Shown here: piece after piece, positions 46,710 to 56,615 of the stretch
How the letters are laid out: each line of letters starts with the position of its first letter
Position numbering within the stretch: position 1 is the first letter of the stretch
Assembly: GCF_947495845.1 (NCBI RefSeq)
Contig: NZ_CANMAO010000002.1
Location: forward strand, 1-64,000
Reading direction: 5' to 3'
DNA length: 64,000 nt
Source: an uncultured Endozoicomonas sp.
GTDB taxonomy: Bacteria > Pseudomonadota > Gammaproteobacteria > Pseudomonadales > Endozoicomonadaceae
Position numbers and translations under genes: made by a program
Notes under the pieces: model-generated
Seen by the model: only the letters and a program-made list of their open reading frames with translations
Told to the model about the DNA's origin: nothing
Databases searched by the model: none

Positions 46710-47513
46710 TCAATTCACTGTTGTAATACTGCTTTCTTCAGCGTCTGTTTCTTCTGGCTGCCAGGGTGTCAGTTTGAAAATAACACCAATCACTGGGCTG
46801 TCCATATATTGAATTTCCCGCGTACTACGAATCCTGCGTCTCTGCTCCAGAGGATAGTTGGCAGTGACGCGCAATGGCGGCAGGTTGGCATTTTGGAAAA
46901 TAACCTGCTCACCAGGCGCTTGTTCCTGACTATTCGGGTTTTGGTCACCAACTCTACCCAGAGAGCTAGTGATAAACGTGTCCACAGGCTCCAGCTTCTT
47001 CAGCCAGAAGTCCGCATCCACATGAAGAAACCGTTCTTCGCTGATGGTGATGGTGCCATCCAGCAACATGGGATCGATACCATCAATCATTGTTGAGATT
47101 TCTACTGGTGGCATTTGTTGGCCAGACATCAACGGGCCGCGCCAGGCCTTTTGTGTTATCACTTCATAACGCCCACTCTTTGCCAGTTTATTGGCTTCTC
47201 TCGTCAGTTTCATTTCACTGGCCGGCAGTGAAATAAACGCATTATCCGGGAATGTCGTCAGAGAGCTGCTGCCGATGTCGAAAGAGGGCGCATAGAAAGG
47301 GATTTCACCTTTAAGGGTGATGGTGCCTTCAGGTTTATTGGTGGCGGTTACGTCTGGCCATGCTTCACCACTGCTATCGCTCAGGTAGCGAAAGACGATG
47401 ATGTCTGCCTGATACCATTTTTCTTCAGGCTCAGCAACCTGAGCCTGAAGGTTGACCAGAGGCAAGCTAAATAACAATGCAGCAGACAGCGCAATAAAGT
47501 GGTTTCTACTCAT
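46710..47513 (-). CDS. csiV: CsiV family periplasmic protein
   Basis: 267 residues with a signal peptide (SRNHFIALSAALLFSLPLV, cleaved near LQAQ). The family signature WYQADIIVFRYLSD follows, with YEVITQKAWRGPL and WLKKLEP later. CsiV binds peptidoglycan and lies next to mfd in gammaproteobacteria, as here. The ATG at 47511-47513 is used; a TTG four codons upstream is not convincing. Confidence 0.85.
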   Translation of the reverse strand: MSRNHFIALSAALLFSLPLVNLQAQVAEPEEKWYQADIIVFRYLSDSSGEAWPDVTATNKPEGTITLKGEIPFYAPSFDIGSSSLTTFPDNAFISLPASEMKLTREANKLAKSGRYEVITQKAWRGPLMSGQQMPPVEISTMIDGIDPMLLDGTITISEERFLHVDADFWLKKLEPVDTFITSSLGRVGDQNPNSQEQAPGEQVIFQNANLPPLRVTANYPLEQRRRIRSTREIQYMDSPVIGVIFKLTPWQPEETDAEESSITTVN

Positions 47514-47546
47514 AAATGGTCTCAAGTGGTCTCAAAAAGCTTTCTC

Positions 47547-50500
47547 TCATTGTGCTGGCTCGCCGAGCAATTGCAGAAGGGATTCTATGGCCTTGAAGCG
47601 CTGCTCTGGTGCGTCCATGGTTTCACTGTACTTTAAGATGCTACTGCCTTCCAGCCGGAACTGCTGTGCTCTGGATTGTATCAGTTTAATGATGGTCATA
47701 GGATCAACCGATGGCTGTTCTTCAAACTCGATACGAGCATTTTTAGTGCCAGCATCGAGTTTCTGGATACCCAGCTTCTGGGCTTTCAGCTTCAGAGACA
47801 TCTGGCGAAACAGATGTTTGGCCGGGTCGGGAAGCAGTCCAAACCGATCAATCAGTTCCACTTGAAGGTTTTTTAGTCCTTCATCATTTTTAGCGGCAGC
47901 AATGCGCTTATAGAGAATCAATCGGGTATGAACATCGTGAATATAATCTTCTGGCAGCAGGGCTGGCAAACGCAGGTTGACTTCGGTTCCGTGGTTCAGC
48001 GGTTTGTCCGGGTCCGGTGTTTTACCATCACGGATGGCGGCAACAGCCCGTTCCAGCATCTCAGTATAAAGGGTAAAACCAACCCCTAAAATCTGGCCAC
48101 TTTGGCCTTCGCCCAACAGCTCGCCCGCGCCACGAATCTCCAGATCGTTCGACGCCAGCATAAATCCTGCGCCCAGAGTTTGTGCTTCTGAAATGGCTTC
48201 CAATCGCTTCTGGGCATCCCTTGTCATGGCTTTTGGCGAAGGTGTGAGCAGGTAAGCATAAGCCTGATGATGAGAACGTCCAACCCGGCCGCGCAATTGA
48301 TGTAGCTGTGCCAGGCCAAACTTATCCGCCCGGTTGATGACAATGGTGTTGGCGTTAGGGATATCAATACCGGTTTCAATAATTGTGGTGCAGACCAGTA
48401 CGTTATAACGCTTGTGATAAAAGTCGGACATCACCTGTTCCAACTGCCGTTCGCGCATCTGGCCGTGTCCGGTGATGACCCGGGCTTCTGGTATCAGTTC
48501 CTGCAGTTCGCCGGCTACTTTTTCTATGCTTTCTACTTCATTGTGGAGGTAGTAAACCTGCCCACCCCGAAGCAGTTCACGGAGAATGGCTTCTTTCACC
48601 AATGGCTGATCGTACTGGCGCACGAAGGTTTTTACGGACAGTCTTTTTGCCGGTGGCGTGGCAATAATGGAAAGATCCCGAATGCCGGACATGGCCATGT
48701 TCAGCGTTCTTGGAATCGGCGTTGCTGTCAGCGTGAGAATGTCGACTTCAGAGCGCAATGATTTCAGCTTCTCTTTATGACGCACACCAAAGCGATGTTC
48801 TTCATCAATGATTAACAGGCCAAGCTGTTTAAAGGTGAGATCACCCTGAAGGATTTTGTGAGTGCCGATGACAATATCCACTTTGCCTTCCGCCAAACGT
48901 TCCTTCAGTTGATCCACTTGTTTCTGGGATTTAAAGCGGGAAATAACATCAATTTCCACCGGCCAGTCAGCAAAACGATCTCGGAAGCTTTCGTAATGTT
49001 GCTGAGCCAGCAGGGTGGTTGGCACCAAAATCGCGACTTGTTTGCCACTTTGCGCTGCTAGAAACGCTGCGCGCATGGCCACTTCGGTTTTACCAAAGCC
49101 TACATCGCCACACACCAGACGATCCATGGGTTTTGGTGCGCACATGTCTTTTACAACCGCAGCAATGGCCTGTTGCTGATCGGGCGTTTCTTCAAAAGGG
49201 AAGCCCGCAGAAAATGCCAGATAGTTTTGTTCAGGAGAGTCAAACGCAAACCCGGTTCTGGCTTCACGGCGGGCATAAATATCCAGTAATTCTGCAGCCA
49301 CATCCCGGGCTTTCTCAGCCGCTTTGCGCCTGGCTTTGGTCCATTGTTCACTGCCAAGGCGATGCAATGGCGCCATTTCATCATCGGCACCGGTGTATCG
49401 GGAAATCAGGTGCAGGGACGCAACCGGAACATAAAGCTTGGCTTCGTTGGCGTATTCCAGCGTCAGGAACTCGGTGGTTTGACCATCCACGTCGAGCGTT
49501 TCCAAACCGCGATAACGACCAACACCGTGATCGATATGAACAACAGGAGCACCCATTCGCAGTTCTGTCAGGTTTCGAATGACCTGATCGGGGTCTTGTT
49601 CTTCACCACTTTTACGCCGACGGGCTTGAACCACTCGCTGCCCAAGAAGCAACGCTTCGGGGATGATGGCGGTTTTAGCATTGCTTAAATAAAGCCCGTG
49701 TTCCAGCAGGCCAATGCTGATCGCAAGTTTGGGGAGCGATTGTTGAAATTCAGTAAAGCTGTCACAGGCGTTCGGAGCAATCTGGCTCTGTGCCAGTAGT
49801 TCCAGTAATACTTCACGGCGACCAGCGCTTTCTGCTACCAGCAATACATGATCAACGTCATTGATAAGGGCTTTTAACGCACTGAGCGGTTCATCGGTGC
49901 GGGCATTCAAAGTGAGTTCTGGTAACGCTTCCCGATCCAGATTAAAGCGACCGGCTTTTTCTGGTACCGCCTGTTTATAGAGAGTCACTCTGGGAAGTTT
50001 GTTGAGCCTGCTGTGGAGTTCATCCGGCAGCATTAACACACTGGCGGGTGGCAGAATCGGGCGCTGGGGGTCTACCCGGCGATTTTCGTAGCGGGCATGC
50101 ACATCCTGATAATATTGATCCAGTCGATTGCCCACGGATTCATAGGAAAGCACTCGGGTCGATTCTGGCAGGTAATCAAACAACGTAGCTGTTTCTGTAA
50201 AGAACAACGGCAGGTAGTACTCGATCCCCGGGCTGGCAATGCCTTCGCCAATGTCCTGATAGATTGGGCAATCCCGATGACTGACATCAAATTGCTCCCG
50301 GAAGTTGCTGCGGAACCGCTCACGGCCTGCTTTATCCATCGGAAATTCATGGCCAGGCAGAAGATTTATAGCGGCCACTTTATCAACGGAACGCTGGGTT
50401 TCCGGATCGAAGGTTCTCAGTGATTCAATTTCATCATCGAACAGATCAATTCGATAAGGAATCTCAGACCCCATAGGGTAGATATCAACGATGGAGCCGC

Positions 50501-51014
50501 GAATGGCAAACTCACCGTGCTCCAGTACCGAATCCACACAATGATAGCCAGCCTGCTCAAGCTGAGTCCGCCGCTCATTGGTGTTGAAGATATCACCGGG
50601 TTTTAATGAGAGACCGCTGCCCAGTAAAAAGGATGTTGGGCAGAGGCGGTGCATCAGGGTGCTGACCGGAATCACCAGGATAGTCTTTTGCTCTGAATGA
50701 CCGGCCATGGGTAAATGGTAAAGCGTCGAAAGCCGTTGGGAGATAATGTCCTGATGGGGAGAAAACGTATCATAGGGCAGAATTTCCCAGTCCGGCATCT
50801 GGGTGACTTTTACATTTGAACTGTCGGGTAGGAAGAATTCGAGCTCTTCAACCAGTCGGCTGGCCGATGCACTGTCCGGCGTAATAATCATCAACGGGCG
50901 ATTATCCGCCGCTGCAGCGGTCGCAATGGCGTAAGCGTATCCAGCTTTGGAGAGATTACCCCACTGAAGCTTGTCCCCGGGGTAAGCGGGCAGGGGGAAG
51001 TTGTGTTGAAGCAT
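47547..51014 (-). CDS. mfd: Transcription-repair coupling factor
   Basis: 1155-residue ATP-dependent translocase that removes stalled RNA polymerase and recruits UvrA. UvrB-like N-terminal region (YPGDKLQWGNLSKAGYAYAI), RNA polymerase interaction domain around VVHIDHGVGRYRGLETL, then the helicase motor: Walker A CGDVGFGKTEVAMRAAF, DEEH in LLIIDEEHRFGV, LTATPIPRTLNMAMSGIRDL, and LRGRVGRSHHQAYAYLL. C-terminal TRCF domain complete. Adjacent to csiV. Confidence 0.96.
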   Translation of the reverse strand: MLQHNFPLPAYPGDKLQWGNLSKAGYAYAIATAAAADNRPLMIITPDSASASRLVEELEFFLPDSSNVKVTQMPDWEILPYDTFSPHQDIISQRLSTLYHLPMAGHSEQKTILVIPVSTLMHRLCPTSFLLGSGLSLKPGDIFNTNERRTQLEQAGYHCVDSVLEHGEFAIRGSIVDIYPMGSEIPYRIDLFDDEIESLRTFDPETQRSVDKVAAINLLPGHEFPMDKAGRERFRSNFREQFDVSHRDCPIYQDIGEGIASPGIEYYLPLFFTETATLFDYLPESTRVLSYESVGNRLDQYYQDVHARYENRRVDPQRPILPPASVLMLPDELHSRLNKLPRVTLYKQAVPEKAGRFNLDREALPELTLNARTDEPLSALKALINDVDHVLLVAESAGRREVLLELLAQSQIAPNACDSFTEFQQSLPKLAISIGLLEHGLYLSNAKTAIIPEALLLGQRVVQARRRKSGEEQDPDQVIRNLTELRMGAPVVHIDHGVGRYRGLETLDVDGQTTEFLTLEYANEAKLYVPVASLHLISRYTGADDEMAPLHRLGSEQWTKARRKAAEKARDVAAELLDIYARREARTGFAFDSPEQNYLAFSAGFPFEETPDQQQAIAAVVKDMCAPKPMDRLVCGDVGFGKTEVAMRAAFLAAQSGKQVAILVPTTLLAQQHYESFRDRFADWPVEIDVISRFKSQKQVDQLKERLAEGKVDIVIGTHKILQGDLTFKQLGLLIIDEEHRFGVRHKEKLKSLRSEVDILTLTATPIPRTLNMAMSGIRDLSIIATPPAKRLSVKTFVRQYDQPLVKEAILRELLRGGQVYYLHNEVESIEKVAGELQELIPEARVITGHGQMRERQLEQVMSDFYHKRYNVLVCTTIIETGIDIPNANTIVINRADKFGLAQLHQLRGRVGRSHHQAYAYLLTPSPKAMTRDAQKRLEAISEAQTLGAGFMLASNDLEIRGAGELLGEGQSGQILGVGFTLYTEMLERAVAAIRDGKTPDPDKPLNHGTEVNLRLPALLPEDYIHDVHTRLILYKRIAAAKNDEGLKNLQVELIDRFGLLPDPAKHLFRQMSLKLKAQKLGIQKLDAGTKNARIEFEEQPSVDPMTIIKLIQSRAQQFRLEGSSILKYSETMDAPEQRFKAIESLLQLLGEPAQ

Positions 51015-51324
51015 GAATTGTCCGGACGTCCTCTTGGTGCATTTAGTATTGATCAGTTTATTAAGTAGCTCTCTGAATAGCTTTCTGAATAGCTGAACCT
51101 ATTGCCGCACTTCATTTACCGATCGGGAATTGTAGCGTTTGTTAGCGGTTTCTCCCAGTGCCTTAAAAAGGAATAAATGGCCTGGAGAAGTGATCGATTA
51201 TGTTATCTGTTGAGCTGTATTGTTATCTATTGCTTTGTGTTTTATTAGAAAGGATAATAGCCGCGAAACAAAAGTCCCATGACGGGATTTCATTACAAAT
51301 AGATAAAAACGACGGGAAATTATC
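51015..51324. promoter_or_regulatory. Divergent mfd/gap promoter region
   Basis: 310 bp without a gene. A small tandem duplication (ctctgaatagct/tctgaatagct, about 51070-51095) and AT-rich stretches are visible; no operator is recognised. Confidence 0.45.
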
Positions 51325-52758
51325 GTGGTAGCAGACCGTTTTCAAGACTGGAAAGAGCGCGAGGCTCTTGCAGAGTCCATGATCCCTCTGATTGGTCAGT
51401 TGTACCGGAATCATCATGTTGTCACCTCGGTTTACGGACGCCCGGTGATCAACCGTTCCGTCATTAACCTTCTTAAAGCGCATAAATTTGTTCGGCAGAT
51501 TGAAGATAGCGAGCTTTCTGTTCGTGAAACCTTCCCAGTGCTCGACATTCTTTCAAAGTTAGATCTAGGCCCATCTCGGATCGATATCGGTAAGTTGGCA
51601 GTGGACTATCGCCGTGAAGGAAATGGTTTAAGTCTTGAAGCCTATGTTACTGAAAAGGTTGCAGGTATTACCAACGGCAATAAGCAGCCGTTGAGTGAAG
51701 GTCAGGATGTGGTGTTGTACGGCTTCGGTCGTATTGGTCGTTTGATGGCGCGTTTATTGGTTGAACGTGCCGGCGGTGGTTCTGGATTAAATTTGCGTGC
51801 GGTTGTGGTTCGCCCGGGTGGTGCGGATAACGATCTACAGAAACGCGCCAGCCTGCTGCGCCGTGATTCAGTCCATGGTTCCTTTCAAGGCACCATCTCT
51901 GTTGATGAAGAAAACAGCATTATTTATGCTAACGGCGTTGGTATTCAGGTGATCTATTCCAATGCACCGGATTCCATAGATTACACCGAATACGGCATCA
52001 ATAATGCCATCGTGGTAGATAACACCGGCAAATGGCGTGACAAGGAAGGGCTTGGCCTGCACCTTGAAGCCAATGGTGTGTCTCGCGTATTGCTGACTGC
52101 GCCAGGTAAAGGCGATATTAAGAACGTGGTTTATGGTGTGAACCATAACGATATTCTTCCGGAAGATCAGATTCTTTCCGCCGCTTCCTGTACCACCAAC
52201 GCCATTACCCCGATATTGAAAGCCATCAATGATCAGTTTGGTGTTGAACATGGGCATGTTGAAACCGTTCACTCTTACACCAATGACCAGAACCTGATTG
52301 ATAACTATCACAAGGGCGAGCGTCGTGGTCGCAGTGCGGCACTGAACATGGTCATCACCGAAACCGGTGCTGCCAAGGCCGTGGCCAAAGCTCTGCCAGA
52401 GCTGGAAGGCAAACTCACCGGTAATGCGATCCGGGTGCCAACGCCAAACGTTTCTCTGGCGATTCTGAATTTGTCTCTGACAAAAGAGACGGATGTTGAT
52501 GCACTGAACGACTTCCTGCGGGAAACCTCTCTGCACTCCAGCCTGCAAAAGCAGGTGGATTATGTGACGTCGGTGGAAGCCGTTTCCAGCGATTTTGTTG
52601 GCAGCCGACGAGCCGGTGTGGTGGATGGGCAGGCAACGATTGTTGATGGCAAGCGTTGTGTTCTGTACGTCTGGTACGACAATGAATTTGGCTACAGTTG
52701 TCAGGTGAATCGTATTTTGCAGTACATGTGTGGCGTGATGTACCCATCCATTCCATAA
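51325..52758 (+). CDS. gap: Glyceraldehyde-3-phosphate dehydrogenase, long Pseudomonas type
   Basis: 477 residues with GTG start (GACGGGA ribosome site). The first 125 residues are an extension not found in classic GapA; the Rossmann motif VVLYGFGRIGRLMARLLVE follows, then the active site SAASCTTNAITPILKAI, and WYDNEFGYSCQV near the end. This long type sits next to mfd in pseudomonads, where it is thought to serve gluconeogenic flux. Function in glycolysis or gluconeogenesis is not decided by the sequence. Confidence 0.92.
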   Translation: MVADRFQDWKEREALAESMIPLIGQLYRNHHVVTSVYGRPVINRSVINLLKAHKFVRQIEDSELSVRETFPVLDILSKLDLGPSRIDIGKLAVDYRREGNGLSLEAYVTEKVAGITNGNKQPLSEGQDVVLYGFGRIGRLMARLLVERAGGGSGLNLRAVVVRPGGADNDLQKRASLLRRDSVHGSFQGTISVDEENSIIYANGVGIQVIYSNAPDSIDYTEYGINNAIVVDNTGKWRDKEGLGLHLEANGVSRVLLTAPGKGDIKNVVYGVNHNDILPEDQILSAASCTTNAITPILKAINDQFGVEHGHVETVHSYTNDQNLIDNYHKGERRGRSAALNMVITETGAAKAVAKALPELEGKLTGNAIRVPTPNVSLAILNLSLTKETDVDALNDFLRETSLHSSLQKQVDYVTSVEAVSSDFVGSRRAGVVDGQATIVDGKRCVLYVWYDNEFGYSCQVNRILQYMCGVMYPSIP

Positions 52759-52785
52759 GGCACATTTTTATACAGTCCAACATCC

Positions 52786-52822
52786 TACCCAGCGATTAAC
52801 CATGAAATCGCTGGGTATTCTT
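52786..52822 (+). terminator. Rho-independent terminator after gap
   Basis: TACCCAGCGATT, loop aaccatga, AATCGCTGGGTA (12 bp), then ttcttatt. Confidence 0.8.
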
Positions 52823-52908
52823 ATTAAAATAATTATCTACCTTTAATCTGGCTTTACTCTCTACCTTTAATAGTCGACTTATCAATCAGTTGAATTGGCA
52901 TAATACAA

Positions 52909-52922
52909 TTGATTTGAATCAA
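52909..52922. promoter_or_regulatory. FNR/Anr box upstream of feoABC
   Basis: TTGATTTGAATCAA is exactly TTGAT-N4-ATCAA, the FNR consensus. It lies about 232 bp before the feoA start; ferrous iron uptake genes are activated by FNR in E. coli under anaerobiosis. Confidence 0.75.
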
Positions 52923-52933
52923 TACGCGTAACA

Positions 52934-52971
52934 AATTGCCAGGCAATTAAATTGTAACCATTCTCATTTGC
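52934..52971. promoter_or_regulatory. Palindrome and Fur-like site upstream of feoA
   Basis: AATTGCC-a-GGCAATT (52934-52948) is a near-perfect dyad. Just behind it, the minus strand of 52955-52968 reads AATGAGAATGGTTA, 11 of 14 matching the Fur core AATGATAATCATTA. The Fur assignment is weak; the dyad is of unknown use. Confidence 0.4.
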
Positions 52972-53153
52972 GTATATATTTCTGTTAGCTGAAAATGACC
53001 TGAAGTCATGATCGCAGCGCTGATCCCACAATAATAATAATGTTTTCAAGTATGTTTCTTGAAAACGTTGGCCTGATTTTTGACCTGAACTTCTTTATAT
53101 CATTGATATTTTCAGCCGCATCCTTTTTCAAAGTCAGTGGAGAGCGGTCAATA

Positions 53154-53384
53154 ATGGTGACATTGGGTGAATTAAAAACCGGTGAGAAGGGGAAGGTCAC
53201 GGCTTTCAACCAGTCGGGCAATGCCTATCGCCGTAAGTTGCTCGCCATGGGGCTAACCCCGGGAACTCAATTCACTGTAAGTCGTGTTGCGCCACTGGGT
53301 GATCCCATTCAATTGGAAGTACGAGGGTTTAAGTTGTCTGTTCGTCGTGATGAAGCGGCAACGGTTGAGGTGTCCAGACTATGA
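53154..53384 (+). CDS. feoA: Ferrous iron transport protein A
   Basis: 76 residues with SH3-like fold, the cytosolic partner of FeoB. MVTLGELKTGEKGKVTAF, then RRKLLAMGLTPGTQFTVSRV, typical FeoA. The ATG at 53154 has GGAGAG upstream; longer readings from 53040 give a non-family leader. It overlaps feoB by four bases (ATGA). Confidence 0.93.
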   Translation: MVTLGELKTGEKGKVTAFNQSGNAYRRKLLAMGLTPGTQFTVSRVAPLGDPIQLEVRGFKLSVRRDEAATVEVSRL

Positions 53385-55729
53385 TTCCGACCAATGAACA
53401 CGTTGTTGCTATTGTTGGAAACCCAAACTGCGGTAAAACCACGCTCTTTAACGCTTTAACGGGCTCTCGCCAGCGCGTCGGCAACTGGCCCGGTGTGACG
53501 GTAGAAAAGCGCAGCGGCATCTACAAATTTGAAGGCTCATCCATCGAGGTGGTTGATCTGCCCGGCACCTATTGCCTGGATGTCATCGATAGTGATGTCT
53601 CCATGGATGAGCAAATTGCCCGGGATTATATTCTTCAGCGGGAAGCAGATCTGATTATCAATATCGTTGATGCTTCTAACATTGAACGAAACCTCTATCT
53701 CACCTCTCAGCTTCTGGATATGGGCGTCCCGGTCATCATTGTTTTAAATATGATGGATGTGGCGAAAGAGAAGGGGATGGATATTGATCTGGATGCCTTA
53801 TCAAAAGAGCTGAGTTGTCCGGTGTTGCCACTGATTGCCAGTAAAAGTAAAAACATTAGTGAATTCCAGAAAGCCATTAATACCTTTCTTGAAAACGGCG
53901 TCGCTATTGCGCCACCACTTAATATTGGTGAACAACTGGAAACCGCATTGGCTGAAATTGAGTCAGTGTTGAAAGTGGAAGTAGAGGATCACGGGGCTTT
54001 ACGCTGGCAATCTCTGAAGTTACTGGAGGGCGACCCTGCTGCCGAGAGTGCTGATGTGCCTGAAACGTCCTGGCAATCGGTCAATACGGCAACGCAACAG
54101 AGACATCTGCTTGAGTCTGCCATGGATGAGGATATGGATATTATTCTCGCCAGCCGTCGGTACGATGCCATTGGCCGTGTGATGAGCAGTGCCATTAAAG
54201 AGCGTGGCATGGTCAGCCATAAATTGACCGAATCCATTGACCGTATTGTTCTGAATCGTTTTCTGGGCTTTCCGGTGTTTCTGGGCGTCATGTATCTGAT
54301 GTTCATGTTCACTATTAATTTTGGTAGTGCATTCATTGATTTCTTTGATCTTTTTACCGGGGCATTACTGGTTGATGGCCTGAGCTATTGGCTAGCCAAT
54401 CTTGGCACTCCGGATTGGATCGTTACTCTGCTCGCCAACGGGGTGGGTGGTGGTGTGCAAACCGTTTCCACATTTATTCCGGTGATCGCGTTTCTCTTTC
54501 TCTTCCTGTCGATTCTTGAAGATTCCGGTTATATGGCCAGAGCCGCATTTGTCGTTGACCGGTTAATGCGATTTCTGGGGTTGCCCGGTAAAGCATTTGT
54601 GCCGATGCTGGTGGGTTTTGGCTGTAACGTGCCCGCTATCATGGCGGCCAGAACGCTGGATAATGAAAAAGACCGGTTGTTAACTATCTCTATGGCGCCA
54701 TTTATGTCCTGTGGTGCCCGGCTGCCGGTCTATGCCTTGTTTGCAGCAGCGTTCTTTCCGGAGTCGGGGCAGAATGTCGTCTTTACGCTCTATCTGGTGG
54801 GTATTCTGGCGGCGATTTTTACCGGGCTTATTCTGAAAAAAAGTGTGCTGCGTGGTGATAGCTCTCCATTCATCATGGAACTTCCCAACTACCATTTGCC
54901 TTCGGTCACTCAGGTGTTGCTTCGTACCTGGGATCGATTGAAGTCTTTTATTCTTCGCGCCGGTAAAGCCATTGTGATGGTGGTGGTGATTCTAAACACA
55001 TTGAATGCCATTGGCACTGATGGCTCTTTTGGTCATCAGGATACCCAAAGCTCCGTGCTGAGCAAAATTGGCCAGAGCATCACCCCTATCTTCGCACCAA
55101 TGGGCATGACGGAAGATAATTGGCCGGCAGCGGTAGGTCTCTTTACTGGCATTCTGGCGAAAGAAGCTGTTGTTGGTACTCTCGACTCTATGTACAGCGC
55201 CATTGCGGCTTCAGAAAACCAGGGCGCTGCAGAGGATGAGTCTTTTGATTTGATGGCGGCTATTCAAGCAGCGTTTGCTACTATTCCTGCCAACCTTGGT
55301 GATCTCGCCGGCTCGTTTGCTGATCCGTTGGGGATTCAGGTGGGTGATCTCAGCGACATTGAATCGGTGGCCAGTGATCAGGAAGTCGATGTCACCACCT
55401 TTGCGGTGATGGCAAAACTCTTCCCAAGCGATGCGGCAGTGATTGCCTATCTGTTGATGATACTGCTGTATACGCCTTGCGTTGCGGCATTGGGTGCGAT
55501 TTACCGGGAAACGACCGCCGGTTGGACACTGTTTATTGCGTTCTGGACCTTTTTGCTTGGTTATGCGACGGCAACGTTGTATTACCAATTGTCGCTGGTT
55601 CATGTTCAGCCTGGAGAAACGGCTCTCTGGGTGGTGAGTATTGCCCTTGTGATGTTTATTGCCATTGCATTGATGCGAAAACTGGGTGGTGCTGTTCTGT
55701 TAGGGCGCATGGAGTCCTCAACTCAATGA
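53381..55729 (+). CDS. feoB: Ferrous iron transport protein B
   Basis: 782-residue Fe2+ transporter of the inner membrane. G-protein domain: G1 GNPNCGKTTLFNALTG, G2 GVTVEKRSG, G3 DLPGTY, G4 NMMD. Then the membrane domain with two Gate motifs (LVGFGCNVPAIMAARTL; PFMSCGARLPVY nearby). The C-terminus ends within the first unit of a tandem 16-bp repeat, so its last residues (ESSTQ) are set by that repeat. Confidence 0.96.
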   Translation: MIPTNEHVVAIVGNPNCGKTTLFNALTGSRQRVGNWPGVTVEKRSGIYKFEGSSIEVVDLPGTYCLDVIDSDVSMDEQIARDYILQREADLIINIVDASNIERNLYLTSQLLDMGVPVIIVLNMMDVAKEKGMDIDLDALSKELSCPVLPLIASKSKNISEFQKAINTFLENGVAIAPPLNIGEQLETALAEIESVLKVEVEDHGALRWQSLKLLEGDPAAESADVPETSWQSVNTATQQRHLLESAMDEDMDIILASRRYDAIGRVMSSAIKERGMVSHKLTESIDRIVLNRFLGFPVFLGVMYLMFMFTINFGSAFIDFFDLFTGALLVDGLSYWLANLGTPDWIVTLLANGVGGGVQTVSTFIPVIAFLFLFLSILEDSGYMARAAFVVDRLMRFLGLPGKAFVPMLVGFGCNVPAIMAARTLDNEKDRLLTISMAPFMSCGARLPVYALFAAAFFPESGQNVVFTLYLVGILAAIFTGLILKKSVLRGDSSPFIMELPNYHLPSVTQVLLRTWDRLKSFILRAGKAIVMVVVILNTLNAIGTDGSFGHQDTQSSVLSKIGQSITPIFAPMGMTEDNWPAAVGLFTGILAKEAVVGTLDSMYSAIAASENQGAAEDESFDLMAAIQAAFATIPANLGDLAGSFADPLGIQVGDLSDIESVASDQEVDVTTFAVMAKLFPSDAAVIAYLLMILLYTPCVAALGAIYRETTAGWTLFIAFWTFLLGYATATLYYQLSLVHVQPGETALWVVSIALVMFIAIALMRKLGGAVLLGRMESSTQ

Positions 55730-55797
55730 AGCCTCAACTCAATGAAGCCTCAACGCAATGAAGTCCTCAACGCAATGAAGTCCTCAACTCAATGAAG
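55716..55797 (+). repeat. Five tandem 16/17-bp repeats at the feoB-feoC junction
   Basis: Units CCTCAACTCAATGAAG (55716, 55732, 55782) and CCTCAACGCAATGAAGT (55748, 55765). The feoB stop codon lies in the first unit; each unit contains ATGA. Copy number could vary by slippage, and units of 16 or 17 bp would shift any frame running through. Confidence 0.95.
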
Positions 55798-55825
55798 CCA
55801 CTGAAATGATTATCCGGATTACGCT

Positions 55826-56086
55826 GTGCTGATTGCTATTCGTGACTATCTGAAAGAACAGAAGGTCTGCTCCCTTGCAGACCTCAGTGTGAAGTTCAAG
55901 ACAACACCTGAGGCGATGCGGGGCATGTTGTCTCACTGGTTGCGAAAGGGGCAGGTAATCTGTGAGTCACCGCAGTGCTTCACGGCCTGTAAAAAAGGGT
56001 GTGTTTCCTGTGACCCTGCGGAACTGGAAATCTATCGCTGGAAAGGAAGAGAGGCTTTGGGAATTCCTTTAACGTCCATTTCATAA
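55826..56086 (+). CDS. feoC: FeoC-like regulator
   Basis: 86 residues with GTG start. Winged-helix N-terminal half (LIAIRDYLKEQKVCSLADLS, MLSHWLRKGQVIC) and a Cys cluster CFTACKKGCVSC on the wing, typical for FeoC proteins that bind an Fe-S cluster and control FeoB. The third gene of the feo operon; convergent with the methyltransferase gene, five bases apart. Confidence 0.88.
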   Translation: MLIAIRDYLKEQKVCSLADLSVKFKTTPEAMRGMLSHWLRKGQVICESPQCFTACKKGCVSCDPAELEIYRWKGREALGIPLTSIS

Positions 56087-56091
56087 GCGGC

Positions 56092-56604
56092 CTATAGCCG
56101 ATAGAGATACACCGGCGTCTGGTAGATGTCATTGGATTTCATAACGTTTACCGGATGTCGTTTTCGCAAGCTGAAGGTATGGGTGACAATCCAGCATCCT
56201 GAGGGCAGTTCGGGAATGAGCTTTTGCTCAATTTTCTCCATGGCGCCCGGGTAAAGATAACAAAGAATCAATCCCGTCTGCTGAAAGTCCCCGTTGAAAA
56301 AATCCTGCTTCTTAATGCACGCACCCGTTGTAAGTTGACTGAACATTGCGGGTATGGGTGAGCGCTCATAGCCGTAAATAGTCTGGGTAGGGTATTTGAC
56401 CTGCAGTAGATTGAGGAGCTGTCCCCAACCGCAGCCTAACTCAACAGCATCACCCGTTAGATGATCAGGAAGGATTTCCAGTATTGTTTTTTGTACAGAA
56501 GGAGAGGTGGGTACAGGGCCAATACCTAATCGCAATGTCCAGAATAAAAGAGAGCCAGCAACAAGGCTGGCTATCAGAACAACAATAATGGCTAATAAGC
56601 TCAA
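56092..56604 (-). CDS. Class I SAM-dependent methyltransferase, membrane-anchored
   Basis: 170 residues. One N-terminal membrane helix (SLLAIIVVLIASLVAGSLLF), then motif I VELGCGWGQLLNLL and acidic YGYERSP. The later motif (LILCYLYPGAMEKI) replaces the usual NPPY. Substrate unknown. Eleven bases separate it from the DUF2147 gene upstream, so the two probably form an operon. Confidence 0.8.
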   Translation of the reverse strand: MSLLAIIVVLIASLVAGSLLFWTLRLGIGPVPTSPSVQKTILEILPDHLTGDAVELGCGWGQLLNLLQVKYPTQTIYGYERSPIPAMFSQLTTGACIKKQDFFNGDFQQTGLILCYLYPGAMEKIEQKLIPELPSGCWIVTHTFSLRKRHPVNVMKSNDIYQTPVYLYRL

Positions 56605-56615
56605 CGAGTTATCGC

